Source of the DNA: JALHVH01 sp964544265
GTDB lineage: Bacteria; Acidobacteriota; Aminicenantia; Aminicenantales; Saccharicenantaceae
Direction of reading: 5' to 3'
Assembly: GCA_964544265.1 (NCBI GenBank)
Contig: CAZJBD010000010.1
Coordinates: 1-30,606, forward strand
Length of the DNA: 30,606 nucleotides
Position numbers and translations under genes: made by a program. Positions 1-8,364 of this stretch are shown here, piece after piece. How positions within the stretch are numbered: the first letter of the stretch is position 1; the number at the start of each line of letters is the position of its first letter. Below the pieces are notes generated by a model. That model worked only from the letters and a program-made list of their open reading frames with translations, had not been told where the DNA came from and searched no databases.

Positions 1-72
1 CTTCAACTGCCTCCTCCGGGCATCGCCCCTGCGCCATTGTCTAAATCACACGAAAGAAGATGCTTCTGTTTT

Positions 73-102
73 TTGCTAAACGAACCCGTCTTTTGTTAAG
101 AT
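73..102 (+). promoter_or_regulatory. Predicted promoter of the amidohydrolase gene
   Basis: A -35-like TTGCTA at 73-78 is followed by an 18-base spacer and TAAGAT at 97-102, with an extended -10 TG at 94-95. Transcription would start near 109, two or three bases before the ATG at 112, and there is no Shine-Dalgarno sequence. The remaining upstream bases 1-72 show no gene. Confidence 0.45.
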
Positions 103-111
103 ACAAAAATC

Positions 112-1782
112 ATGATGAAAAGAATCCTAACGGTACCGATGGTTTTGGCCTTAATTTGCGCATCGTTTGCATCGACGGGGCAGGCGGATAAAGCCGACCT
201 GGTCGTCAAAAACGGCAAAGTTTTCACCGCAAACGACGCTAAGCCCTGGGCTGAGGCAGTGGCCTGCAAGAGCGGGAAGATCATCGCGGTGGGAACGAGC
301 CAGGATATCGATCGGTTCGTGGGGCCTGCCACAAGGGTCCTCAACGTTCGGGGCAGACTCGTTATCCCCGGATTGATAGACGCCCACACCCATTTCTCTT
401 CCGGCGGCCGATCCCTGATCTCTCTGAGTTTCCGCGGCGTCAACACGATCGCCAAAGTCCAGGAGATGGTCGCGGCCAAGATCAGGGAGCTGCTGCCGGG
501 GGCGTTGGTCTCCGGAAGCGAGTATGACCACACCCTGTTCGCCGGCGGCAATTGGCCTACTAAGGAGGACCTGGACAAGGTTTCGCCGAATAACCCGGTC
601 GTAATCCGCCGGGTCGACGGCCACTCCATTTGGGTTAACAGTCTGGCCTTGAAACGGTCGGGGATCAGCAAGGACACTGCAGACCCATTCGGTGGAGAGA
701 TCCTCAGAAACCCTAAGACCGGCGAGCCCACTGGCATTCTAACCGAGGCCGCGACGGCAATGGTCCGGATTCGGGGTGACGAAATCAAGTCCACCCCAGA
801 GCAGGATATCCTACGGGGTTTGGAACATGCCGCCAGGCTCGGTCTCACGGGCGTCCATACGGATTCCGATCTTGTCGAGATCGAACTCTTTAATAAGCTC
901 AAGTCTGAAGGCAGGCTCAGCTTGCGCGTTTATGCGTGGCTTCCTGTCGAAGGATTGGACTCCTACATCAGCAAAGGCATCCGTCAGGGCCAGGGCGACG
1001 ACCTGGTGCGTGTCGGCTTTCAGAAGGTTTTTGTTGACGGGACCCTAGGCTCGGGGACGGCCCTGATGTTTGCTCCCTTCTCGGACGAGCCGGGAAAGTC
1101 AGGTGTTCCCCAGATGTCCGAAGCCGGGCTTAATCTGCTGTTCGAAAAGGCACAGGCAAACGGTTTCCAGACCGGGACCCACGCCATCGGCGATAAGGGG
1201 GTCAATTTGGTCCTCAACGCGGTAGAAAAGGCGCAGAAAAAGTTCGGGAGGAAGGACCTTCGTCACAGGATCGAGCACGCCCAGATCATCGTCCCAGAGG
1301 ACGTCCCACGCTTTAAGGAGCTGGGAGTCATTGCATCCATGCAGCCCACCCACTGTACAACGGATATGCGCTTTTGCGAGCAACGGGTCGGCAAGGAAAG
1401 ATCCAAGAACGCTTATATCTGGAGGACGCTTCTTGCGAACGGAGCCAAGATCGCCTTTGGGTCGGACTGGCCCGTCGAGCCCCTGGACCCGATGCGCGGA
1501 CTTTACTCAGCTGTAACCCGGAAGAACATCGAGGGCGATTTCCCCGACGGAGGCTGGTTCCCCGAACAGAAACTGACCATGGAAGAAGCCATCAAACTCT
1601 TCACGTCGGGCTCTGCTTATGCCTCGTTTGGAGAGAACATCAAGGGGACGCTCGAGCCAGGGAAGCTCGCGGATATGGTCGTTTTGACCAAGGACCTTTT
1701 CACGATACTGCCCAGGGAAATCCTCACGACCGAGGCCGCGTATACGATCCTCGGCGGCAGAATCGTTTTTGAAAAGAATTAG
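112..1782 (+). CDS. Secreted amidohydrolase, amidohydrolase 3 (YtcJ-like) family
   Basis: A 556-residue metal-dependent hydrolase of the amidohydrolase superfamily. Residues 1 to about 25 form a signal peptide (basic MMKR, hydrophobic core, small residues before DKAD), so it probably acts outside the cytoplasm. The N-terminal metal ligands are visible as GLIDAHTHF (H92, H94). Later come THAIGDKG, HRIEHAQ, ASMQPTH and FGSDWPVEPLDP, which are the usual distal His and Asp motifs of this family, so the active site looks complete. Length and motif order fit YtcJ-type proteins, which act on N-substituted amides or related compounds; the substrate cannot be read from sequence. The ATG at 112 (or 115) lies directly downstream of a -10-like box, suggesting a very short leader. 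The gene converges on the M14-type gene, separated by 37 bases without a clear terminator. Confidence 0.88.
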   Translation: MMKRILTVPMVLALICASFASTGQADKADLVVKNGKVFTANDAKPWAEAVACKSGKIIAVGTSQDIDRFVGPATRVLNVRGRLVIPGLIDAHTHFSSGGRSLISLSFRGVNTIAKVQEMVAAKIRELLPGALVSGSEYDHTLFAGGNWPTKEDLDKVSPNNPVVIRRVDGHSIWVNSLALKRSGISKDTADPFGGEILRNPKTGEPTGILTEAATAMVRIRGDEIKSTPEQDILRGLEHAARLGLTGVHTDSDLVEIELFNKLKSEGRLSLRVYAWLPVEGLDSYISKGIRQGQGDDLVRVGFQKVFVDGTLGSGTALMFAPFSDEPGKSGVPQMSEAGLNLLFEKAQANGFQTGTHAIGDKGVNLVLNAVEKAQKKFGRKDLRHRIEHAQIIVPEDVPRFKELGVIASMQPTHCTTDMRFCEQRVGKERSKNAYIWRTLLANGAKIAFGSDWPVEPLDPMRGLYSAVTRKNIEGDFPDGGWFPEQKLTMEEAIKLFTSGSAYASFGENIKGTLEPGKLADMVVLTKDLFTILPREILTTEAAYTILGGRIVFEKN

Positions 1783-1819
1783 CCAGCTTCAGACGCCGGA
1801 CGGCCGGTCAAAGTCCCTG

Positions 1820-2890
1820 TCAATCGCCCTGGACCCGCCCCACTTCAAACAACGGTTCGCCCTTGACCGCAGGGGGGGTGCCGATGATATAGAGAATGAC
1901 GCCGGCGAAGGGGGCCTTCATCTCCGCTTTCAGGTTACCCAGAAAGTCCATGACGTAGCCGACCTTCTGGCCCTTGGCCACAGTATGGCCCATCTCTGCC
2001 AGCGGATAGAACAGGCCATCCCAACTGGAGTTGACGACCTCATACTTATCGATCCAGACGGGTTCGGCCGCGGGTTCCGGCTCTCCTGCGATCATCTTCA
2101 AATGCCTCATGACACTCAAGCTGCCTTTGACGTTCATGGCAACGGACTTCTCGTCCGTGCCCCCGAGGAAACCCGCCTCGGTCGTGATGGCCGGCTTCCC
2201 CCGAAGGATGGCTGTATTCCCAAGATACTTCGAATCGGCCAGATCCCGAGTCCTCTCCTGGTCGATGATGATGGTCGGGATGCCGAAAGCTTGGGCTAGC
2301 CTCTTGGTCGCCTCGTTGAGGTTTTTGTCCCGGCTGATCATCCAATATGTATAAGGAATCAAGGCTTCGTTGCCGTCCCCGCAGTGCATGTCGATGATCC
2401 AGTCGCTCTTCATGATGACCTCATCGTTAAGAACGCGGGCGATGCGCTGGCTGAGGGTCCCGTTTGCATCACCCGGGAAGACACGGTTAAGGTTTTTCCA
2501 ATCGAAAGGATTATAGTAGATCGTCCTTCTCTGGAAACTGGGCAGGTTGGCGATATGGACGAGGACGAGCGTCCCTTTGAGGACCGCCGGATCGATCATC
2601 CCTTTCAGCTGGTAGAGGGCCAGGATGGGTGGATACTCGCACCCATGAACGCCGGCAATAAGGGCCAACACGATTCCTTTCGTTTTGCCGTGGATGATTG
2701 TGACCGGAATGCTGGTTCCAACGCCCTCTTTTTCGGGCACCTCCAGATACCCCGAAACAGTCTCACCCGGGAGGGCTTTGAGGCTTCCCATAATGAACGG
2801 AACCGGCCCCTCCGTCCCGGCCGCAAGAGTTGCGGTCCCCGTTGAGGCCAGAAAAATGACGATCGAAAGCCCAGTGGTTATTAGACGCAT
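1820..2890 (-). CDS. Secreted succinylglutamate desuccinylase/aspartoacylase family (M14-like) protein
   Basis: A 356-residue zinc hydrolase with a cleavable signal peptide (MRLITTG, then a hydrophobic stretch to about residue 24). The zinc site is visible as HGCE (H82, E85) and a third ligand in IIDMHCGD (H169). TTEAG nearer the C-terminus probably supplies the catalytic Glu. Family members are metallo-deacylases or carboxypeptidases; the export signal argues for an extracytoplasmic scavenging role rather than intracellular arginine catabolism. The last 80 or so residues form the beta-rich, biotinyl-like domain usual in this family (KGQKVGYVMDFLG region). I chose the ATG at 2890 because AAGGAAGG precedes it at normal spacing; a longer reading to 2965 has no such support and would bury the signal peptide. 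Confidence 0.87.
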   Translation of the reverse strand: MRLITTGLSIVIFLASTGTATLAAGTEGPVPFIMGSLKALPGETVSGYLEVPEKEGVGTSIPVTIIHGKTKGIVLALIAGVHGCEYPPILALYQLKGMIDPAVLKGTLVLVHIANLPSFQRRTIYYNPFDWKNLNRVFPGDANGTLSQRIARVLNDEVIMKSDWIIDMHCGDGNEALIPYTYWMISRDKNLNEATKRLAQAFGIPTIIIDQERTRDLADSKYLGNTAILRGKPAITTEAGFLGGTDEKSVAMNVKGSLSVMRHLKMIAGEPEPAAEPVWIDKYEVVNSSWDGLFYPLAEMGHTVAKGQKVGYVMDFLGNLKAEMKAPFAGVILYIIGTPPAVKGEPLFEVGRVQGD

Positions 2891-2979
2891 AGCTTGTCCT
2901 TCCTTTTTGCTCGGAATCCGTGCCTTGGATCTTAAATCAATTCCGGATGGATGTCCATTAGGCAATTTCGGGACGTCAG

Positions 2980-3008
2980 TTGCTTATCGAAATGCAATTT
3001 GTTATAAT
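2980..3008 (+). promoter_or_regulatory. Strong sigma-70-type promoter
   Basis: TTGCTT at 2980-2985, a 17-base spacer, and a perfect TATAAT at 3003-3008. It drives the small membrane protein gene at 3042 and points away from the divergent M14-type gene. It is among the best promoter matches in the window. Confidence 0.7.
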
Positions 3009-3041
3009 CCCCCCGAAATTAAGTGTCTGGGAGGTTTGCCA

Positions 3042-3275
3042 ATGGGTAAATACTTAGCAGTCCTCGCCGGCCTGATTGCCATGGCTGCAGGTCTTATCCT
3101 CGTCATCTTCGTTTGGTGGCGCGAATTCTACCATCTCATTTTCGGCTTTATCCCGCCCGTGCTGTTCTTCGGCGGTTTGATCGCCCTTATCGCCGGGATC
3201 TCAAGCATCAAGGACGCCCAGCGCACCAAGAAGCTCGAGGAAGAAACCTCCGAAAAAAAGGAAGAAGAGAAGTAA
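3042..3275 (+). CDS. Small two-helix membrane protein of unknown function
   Basis: A 77-residue protein. The ATG at 3042 is preceded by GGGAGGT at 3030-3036 and lies 33 bases after a consensus -10 box, so I take this start rather than the much longer upstream reading. Two hydrophobic segments (about residues 5-25 and 34-54) are joined by a short loop with WWREFYH. A highly charged tail rich in Lys and Glu (about residues 60-77) is likely cytoplasmic. I recognise no family. Its good promoter and ribosome binding site suggest a well expressed gene rather than a chance reading frame. It is followed by a 120-base gap before the next coding region. Confidence 0.7.
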   Translation: MGKYLAVLAGLIAMAAGLILVIFVWWREFYHLIFGFIPPVLFFGGLIALIAGISSIKDAQRTKKLEEETSEKKEEEK

Positions 3276-3361
3276 GGATTGACGCAGGGGGATTGAGCTT
3301 CCGGGTATTCCGTCTTACTGAATAACGGGTGTTCGTCCGCTCTCTAGCCGGGAAGGAAGGC
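3276..3361. other. Short intergenic stretch, no gene seen
   Basis: Nothing recognisable: no reading frame with a ribosome binding site, and no hairpin followed by a T-run that would mark a terminator of the small membrane protein gene. Confidence 0.4.
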
Positions 3362-3391
3362 TTGCCTGTTTTGAAAAATCTGTGCTAATAT
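3362..3391 (+). promoter_or_regulatory. Predicted promoter of the NTF2-like/kinase pair
   Basis: TTGCCT at 3362-3367, an 18-base spacer, then TAATAT at 3386-3391 with an extended -10 TG at 3383-3384. The expected transcription start (about 3397-3399) coincides with the tandem GTG codons at 3396 and 3399, so the message may be leaderless. Confidence 0.5.
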
Positions 3392-3395
3392 TTTT

Positions 3396-3836
3396 GTGGT
3401 GTTTCATTTTAGTATCGCCTTATTTTCTGGCCTTCTGGCCCTGCTTCCCCCCGTAACAAACGACATCCAGCAGGCCTGGATCCGGAATAGCGCGTCTGAA
3501 CTCTTTAGGATCTTTTCCCAGACGGCCTCGCTGAACGTTTCACTTCCCGAGCCCATCCTTTTTTCAGACCAGCTATCCCGTGAGCAGGCTTACTTTCTCT
3601 TCGAGAGAATCTTCGCCACATACAAGACGTTCGAGTTCATTCCGGAACCCGGCCTTTTGACCTCCCCGGAGGGGGGCGGCTGCATCATCAAGGCCCGCTG
3701 GTCCTTTCGGAACATAAAGAACAACAGTCCCTACCTGTTTGAGGTCTTTTTTTACCTCATCCCCGATCCCGGGCCGCCCGGCAGGCCAGATGATACGCTC
3801 TGGAGGATCTCTGAGATCAAGGCGGAAAGGTTATGA
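3396..3836 (+). CDS. Exported NTF2-like (DUF4783-type) small protein
   Basis: About 146 residues starting at GTG 3396 (or GTG 3399). A hydrophobic N-terminus (about residues 4-18) looks like a signal peptide. The remainder has the layout of a small NTF2-like fold: a first helix around AWIRNSASELFRIF, a middle SREQAYFLFERIF helix, and strands ending LWRISEIKAERL. It resembles DUF4783-type proteins in that order, but this is resemblance by eye. The stop codon overlaps the kinase start in ATGA, so the two are translationally coupled and this protein could be an accessory or periplasmic partner of the kinase. No Shine-Dalgarno sequence is present, and a -10 box ends four bases before the first GTG. 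Confidence 0.6.
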   Translation: MVFHFSIALFSGLLALLPPVTNDIQQAWIRNSASELFRIFSQTASLNVSLPEPILFSDQLSREQAYFLFERIFATYKTFEFIPEPGLLTSPEGGGCIIKARWSFRNIKNNSPYLFEVFFYLIPDPGPPGRPDDTLWRISEIKAERL

Positions 3837-6800
3837 GGAACAGCCTGCGGACGGCCTTCTTCGCGGGGGCAGTTCTCGCCTTTCTTTGTCTTGGTTTCTC
3901 CCTCATCGTGCCTTCGTTCATTGCCCGAAACTATGATCAGAAGAGCCTTGAGGGGTTGAAAACCCAGGCCCGAGAGGTTCGCCAGGAATTCGCTTCCCTT
4001 CTGACCTCATATGATCGGATGCTGGCACGCCTCCGCAGGGCACCGCCCTCCAAAGAAAAAGACCGGTCGTTTGCCTTCTTAAGAAGCCTCGGCCTCAGGA
4101 TAGAAACGGAAGGCGCCGCTTGCTTCGGCCCGGACGACCGGATGGTTGTCTGGCTGGGAAACGTCGTCGATCTGGACGCCCATATTCGGCCGGGAGACCT
4201 GGGTTCTTTCTCAGCCCGTCGGTCTCCCTTTCTCGTTAGAGACAAAGCATCGTTCTACCTAGTCTCTATTGAGCCGGCGGCGGACGGCGGGCATCTGGCC
4301 TTGTTCCGCCTGTTGGCTTTTATTCCTCAGTTTCAGTCGTCCTACCTTAGGGAGTCCCACTTTCTCGGCCGAAAACTTCTGAAGAGGTCTCAAGTCGATT
4401 ATTGGAACTTTCAGGAAGACGTATCCGGATTCGAGAAGATCTTCGCCAAGCACAACGACGAGTTTGTCGGGCAGCCTCGGCAGATGAACGAGATCAGAAC
4501 GCTTTATTTCCCTCTTCGGGGGCCGGATAAAAGGATTCTAGCCACGGTCACCCTCAGTTCCCGCTCCCTCACCGAAAAGCTGTCCGGATTCCGGGAGAAC
4601 GTTTTCTTCGTCTTCTTCGCCCTTCTGATCCTATCCCTGGTTAGTCTCCTCGCTTTCATAACCAGCTCCCCCGGCTTTTTTAGGGATGGAGACCCCTCGA
4701 AAGTCCTCCTCATCATTGCCGCGCTGGCCGCGATCAGACTCCTTTTCTTCCCCTTCAGCCGCCTTGAGCGGGTCCAATCGCTTTCAGTTTTTTCCCCTCG
4801 AGGAGCGGGATTTTTATCACTGGGCAACCTCACCCGGTCTCCGGCTGATATCCTGCTGACGGCCCTCGCGGTTGCTCTATTGTCCGGAGTCCTGGCCGTT
4901 ATCGCGCGGCCTCTCTTCCGAACCGGAAAGAAGGATACGCAGCCGGTCTTGTCGATCGTCCTGAGCGCTGCCTCCCTCGCGGCCGCCGTATCCCTGATGT
5001 TCGCTTTTCAGGCTGTCGTCCGGCGTCTGGTCTTCAATTCTAATATTCCCCTCTTGAGTTTCAGGCCCGAGGTCTCTTTTATCTTCCTCCACCTGGGTCT
5101 CCTCTTTTTCCTTGCGACGGTGTTAACGGTTATGATCATTGCCCTGAGAGTGGCCGCTATATATGTGGCCAGCCCCGGCCTTTCTTTCGGCTTAGCCGTG
5201 TCTGCATTTACCGCCTTCATCATCCTATCGCGCGGGCCGTTTAGCCCATTCTCGACAGCCGTGTGTGCTTCGGTTTTGGCCTTCGCCCTCATCCTGGCTC
5301 ACTCGCCGACCGCGATGAAAAGGAGGGAAGTTCTTTTCCTCGGTTTCTTTTTGGGAACTCTCTTTCTAGCCCAATCCATCGACCGAGCATCAGCCTCCAG
5401 AACCAGGTCGCTCATCGAGAACGTCCTCAAAAATGTCGTCCTGTCGCAAGAGCAGTGGGGCAGATTTCTCGTCGAGGAATCCCTCCCGGAGATCGATAAA
5501 AGGAGCACCTCCATCCTCTCCTTCCTCAAAGAGCCCGGCTCCCCCGATTTTGCCCACACTCTATGGGATAAAACCCTGACCGCCAAGTTCAACTGGTACT
5601 CGAGCCTGGAAATCATCGATTCTGAGGGAAACGCCCTCTCTCGATTTTCCTTGAACGTCCCCAAGCTCTACAGAGGGGAACTTTCTCTCCCGCCGAGCCA
5701 GACGTGGACCGTATCCCGGCAGTCGATTTCTTCCCTCGGGCGGGAAAAGGAATTCTTTGTCGGTTACAAGGATTGGTTCGAGGGAAACATCCGCCTCGGG
5801 AGGACTCTCCTTTCCCTCTCCTTGGACCCGGACATGCTGCCTTTTCTCTACTCGGCCAACCCTTATTTTGAATTGCTTCGGGCCGGTCCCGTCCCTTCTT
5901 TAAACGCCGTGGACTTCGGACTGGCCATTTTCGACGGAGAAGGAAGGCTGCTCTTCAATCCCCAGCGGATCTCATCCGGGATCCCGACGGACATCCTCGC
6001 CAAACTCGAAATCCCAGGAGCTTCGTTCTGGGGCAAGTTTACAAGCAAGTCCAGGGTCTTCGATTCCTATTATTTCCGGCAAGGCAAACGCGTCTTTTCC
6101 TTATTCACTCCCCGCAAGACAAACAGGGCTTATGTCGTCGAATTCCTCAAGCTTTTCTTCCTCGACCTCATCCTCGCTTCAGCCCTGGCCCTTCCGGTGA
6201 CCTCAATCCGCCGCTGGAGACCTTTCAGGAACGTTTTCTGGTCATTTTCCAACCGGGTTTATGCGGCCTTTTTCGCGGTCGCTTTGGTCCCCCTTCTCCT
6301 CCTGACGTTCTTCACGCGGAACCTCTTCGACCGGATCTTTGCCGACCGCTTCGTCGAGGAAGCAGCCACCCATGCAACTATCGCCCGAAGCATCCTGGAG
6401 GACTTCGTCTATATCCAGGCCCAGGACCCGGAAGGTCTTCCTTCCCCGCCCGAAGACATGGTCCTCTGGGTCAGCGCGACCCTCTCCAACGACATCAATC
6501 TCTACCAGGACGCCAGACTCCTCGCCTCGAGCCGACGCGAATTCTTTGATGCTGGTCTTCTTCCCGGAGTTCTTGACGGCGAGATCTATTATAGATTGCG
6601 CACGGAGAAAGTCCCCTTCTGGATCCAGAGAAAACGGATCGGGGGGTATTCTTTTCAGACCCTGACCATCCCCTATGATTTCCGCGGCTCCACGTTTCTG
6701 GTCTCCCTCCCCTTTCCGTTTGAGAAGCAGGAGGCGGCGCGGGCCGCAGGAGAACTCGTTGAATTTCTTATCCTGATCTCAATTTTCTTTGCCGGCCTGG

Positions 6801-7663
6801 TTTTCCTCTTTGCCCGGGCGATCCGGGTGATGATCGTCGTCCCCGTCCGCAAGCTCCTGGCGGGAACGCACGAGGTCAGCCTCGGCAACCTTGAGGTCAC
6901 AATCGACTACCCCTCCCAGGACGAAATGAAGACCCTCGTTGACGGCTTCAACGCCATGGTTCGCAATCTCAAGGCCCACCAGCAGGAGATCGCGGAGATG
7001 GGCAAAAAGATCGCCTGGGCAGAAATGGCCCGAAAAGTCGCCCATGAGATCAAGAACCCTCTCACCCCGATCCAGTTATCGGCCGAACACATCCTCAAGG
7101 TCTACGAGGACCGGGGGGAGGACCTCGATAAAACCCTCAAGGAATCCATTTCCTATATCATCGGAGAGGTCGAGAACCTTCGCCGGATATCCCAGGAGTT
7201 CATGGAGCTTGCCAGGGATACGACCCTCCGCAAGGAGCCCTGCGACCTCAAGGAGATATTGGAGGGGGTGCTCGCGCCCTACAAAAAGCTTCTGGCCTCT
7301 AGGATCCGTTTTCGGGAGACCTACGAAGGAGCCGATTTCAAATGCCTGGCCGATATAGCCAAGATCGGAACGGCGTTCCGGAACATCGTCACGAACGCCA
7401 TCGAAGCGGTTAAGGAGACGGGCGAGATCGCAGTCCTTGTCCGGCACGGAGATCAGGGCCTGAGGGTTTCGATCCGGGACTCGGGGACGGGCATGTCCAG
7501 GGAGGTTCTGGATAAAATTTTCGAACCCTATTTCTCAACCAAGACGGCCGGAACTGGCCTAGGCCTTCCCATCGCCAAAAAGATCATCGAGGACCATGGC
7601 GGGTCGGTTCGGGTCGCCAGCGAGCCTGGCCGAGGGACGACCGTCACCGTTGTTCTGCCCTGA
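3833..7663 (+). CDS. Very large polytopic sensor histidine kinase, NtrY-like
   Basis: A 1276-residue membrane kinase. Approximate layout: TM1 at 8-28; a first extracytoplasmic region at 29-250; about eight TM helices at 255-516; a second soluble region at 517-770; TMs near 775-792 and 809-830; a third region at 831-975; TM at 975-998; HAMP at 996-1048. Then comes HisKA with VAHEIKNPLTPIQLS (phospho-acceptor H1071), followed by the ATPase domain with N-box NIVTNAIEA (N1188), DSGTGMS (from D1216), FEPYFSTK and GTGLGLPIAKK (from G1240). All catalytic boxes are intact. The KNPLTPIQLSAEHI segment is typical of NtrY kinases, but the front two thirds is far longer than in nitrogen-sensing NtrY. No response regulator lies next to it, so its partner is elsewhere. 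The start overlaps the upstream gene by four bases. Confidence 0.88.
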   Translation: MRNSLRTAFFAGAVLAFLCLGFSLIVPSFIARNYDQKSLEGLKTQAREVRQEFASLLTSYDRMLARLRRAPPSKEKDRSFAFLRSLGLRIETEGAACFGPDDRMVVWLGNVVDLDAHIRPGDLGSFSARRSPFLVRDKASFYLVSIEPAADGGHLALFRLLAFIPQFQSSYLRESHFLGRKLLKRSQVDYWNFQEDVSGFEKIFAKHNDEFVGQPRQMNEIRTLYFPLRGPDKRILATVTLSSRSLTEKLSGFRENVFFVFFALLILSLVSLLAFITSSPGFFRDGDPSKVLLIIAALAAIRLLFFPFSRLERVQSLSVFSPRGAGFLSLGNLTRSPADILLTALAVALLSGVLAVIARPLFRTGKKDTQPVLSIVLSAASLAAAVSLMFAFQAVVRRLVFNSNIPLLSFRPEVSFIFLHLGLLFFLATVLTVMIIALRVAAIYVASPGLSFGLAVSAFTAFIILSRGPFSPFSTAVCASVLAFALILAHSPTAMKRREVLFLGFFLGTLFLAQSIDRASASRTRSLIENVLKNVVLSQEQWGRFLVEESLPEIDKRSTSILSFLKEPGSPDFAHTLWDKTLTAKFNWYSSLEIIDSEGNALSRFSLNVPKLYRGELSLPPSQTWTVSRQSISSLGREKEFFVGYKDWFEGNIRLGRTLLSLSLDPDMLPFLYSANPYFELLRAGPVPSLNAVDFGLAIFDGEGRLLFNPQRISSGIPTDILAKLEIPGASFWGKFTSKSRVFDSYYFRQGKRVFSLFTPRKTNRAYVVEFLKLFFLDLILASALALPVTSIRRWRPFRNVFWSFSNRVYAAFFAVALVPLLLLTFFTRNLFDRIFADRFVEEAATHATIARSILEDFVYIQAQDPEGLPSPPEDMVLWVSATLSNDINLYQDARLLASSRREFFDAGLLPGVLDGEIYYRLRTEKVPFWIQRKRIGGYSFQTLTIPYDFRGSTFLVSLPFPFEKQEAARAAGELVEFLILISIFFAGLVFLFARAIRVMIVVPVRKLLAGTHEVSLGNLEVTIDYPSQDEMKTLVDGFNAMVRNLKAHQQEIAEMGKKIAWAEMARKVAHEIKNPLTPIQLSAEHILKVYEDRGEDLDKTLKESISYIIGEVENLRRISQEFMELARDTTLRKEPCDLKEILEGVLAPYKKLLASRIRFRETYEGADFKCLADIAKIGTAFRNIVTNAIEAVKETGEIAVLVRHGDQGLRVSIRDSGTGMSREVLDKIFEPYFSTKTAGTGLGLPIAKKIIEDHGGSVRVASEPGRGTTVTVVLP

Positions 7664-7725
7664 GGTCGCCTGGAATTTTTTCGCGTTTTATGGAAAAATA
7701 GCCTTCTCTCGAAAGGTAAGGTGAC

Positions 7726-8232
7726 ATGGCCAAAATCCTCGTGACCTATTTCAGCCGGACCGGAAACACAAAAAAGATCGCGGAAGCCATCCATGATTCT
7801 ATTGGCCAAGACGCCGTCGTCCTTCCCCTGGATAAAGTCGAGGACCTGGGACCATACAGCCTGGTCTTCATCGGCTTTCCGGTCCAATCTCACAGCGTCC
7901 CCTATCAAGCCGAACTCTTCCTTAAGAAAATCCCCCCGGGGAAGAAGATTGCCCTGTTCTCCACCCATGGGTCTCTCCCGGGAATGCAGCTTTCGCGGCA
8001 AGCGCTGGAATACGCGTCCATCCTGGCGGCTAAAGCCAAGCTTCTGGGAACGTTCGCCTGCCGGGGAAAGGTGTCGATGCAAGCGCTTGAAGTCCTGGGC
8101 CGGTCTCCGGAACATGAAGAGTGGGCGGACATGGCAGCCTCGGCAAATACGCACCCCGACGAACACGATATCGCCGACGCCAAGGCCTTCGCCAAATGGG
8201 TCCTGACGATGAGCTCCCACGGGCATTATTAA
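7726..8232 (+). CDS. Flavodoxin family protein
   Basis: A 168-residue cytoplasmic protein that opens with MAKILVTYFSRTGNT. The SRTGNT loop (residues 10-15) is the FMN phosphate-binding loop of flavodoxins. LVFIGFPVQSHSVPYQ and IALFSTHGSLPG fit the second and third flavin-contacting loops. Length matches short-chain flavodoxin-like proteins. It probably carries electrons or acts as a small FMN reductase; the partner is unknown. The ATG at 7726 is preceded by AAAGGTAAGGTGAC, giving a reasonable ribosome binding site. It follows the kinase gene after 62 bases with no clear terminator and may be co-transcribed, though nothing links the two functions. Confidence 0.85.
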   Translation: MAKILVTYFSRTGNTKKIAEAIHDSIGQDAVVLPLDKVEDLGPYSLVFIGFPVQSHSVPYQAELFLKKIPPGKKIALFSTHGSLPGMQLSRQALEYASILAAKAKLLGTFACRGKVSMQALEVLGRSPEHEEWADMAASANTHPDEHDIADAKAFAKWVLTMSSHGHY

Positions 8233-8273
8233 CAGGCAGGCCTTCTTCGCCAGCGTCGCCTGCTACGCTCACC

Positions 8274-8303
8274 TTGACGATGTATTCCTAATCATGAAAT
8301 AAT
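8274..8303 (+). promoter_or_regulatory. Possible promoter of the M48 protease gene
   Basis: TTGACG at 8274-8279, 18 bases, then AATAAT at 8298-8303 in an AT-rich stretch that also contains an AATAA-TGC-TTATT inverted repeat (8301-8310 region). The leader to the ATG at 8365 would be about 55 bases. Confidence 0.3.
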
Positions 8304-8364
8304 GCTTATTATTACAGGCTGGCCGGGACGGTTTCAGTCAGCTTGCGATTCTAAGGAGGGTCGG

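Noticed and set aside
96..902. Long minus-strand reading frame opposite the amidohydrolase
   Set aside because: Shadow of the clearly coding plus strand; no family features and no ribosome binding site.
1783..1819. GC-rich CCGGACGGCCGG stretch as a bidirectional terminator
   Set aside because: The stem is short and no T-run follows on either strand.
2685..3041. Longer N-terminus for the small membrane protein
   Set aside because: It would run through a consensus promoter and the divergent gene's start; the ATG at 3042 has a proper ribosome binding site.
7664..7725. Terminator after the kinase gene
   Set aside because: A TTTTTC/GAAAAA pairing exists but is AT-only and not followed by a T-run.
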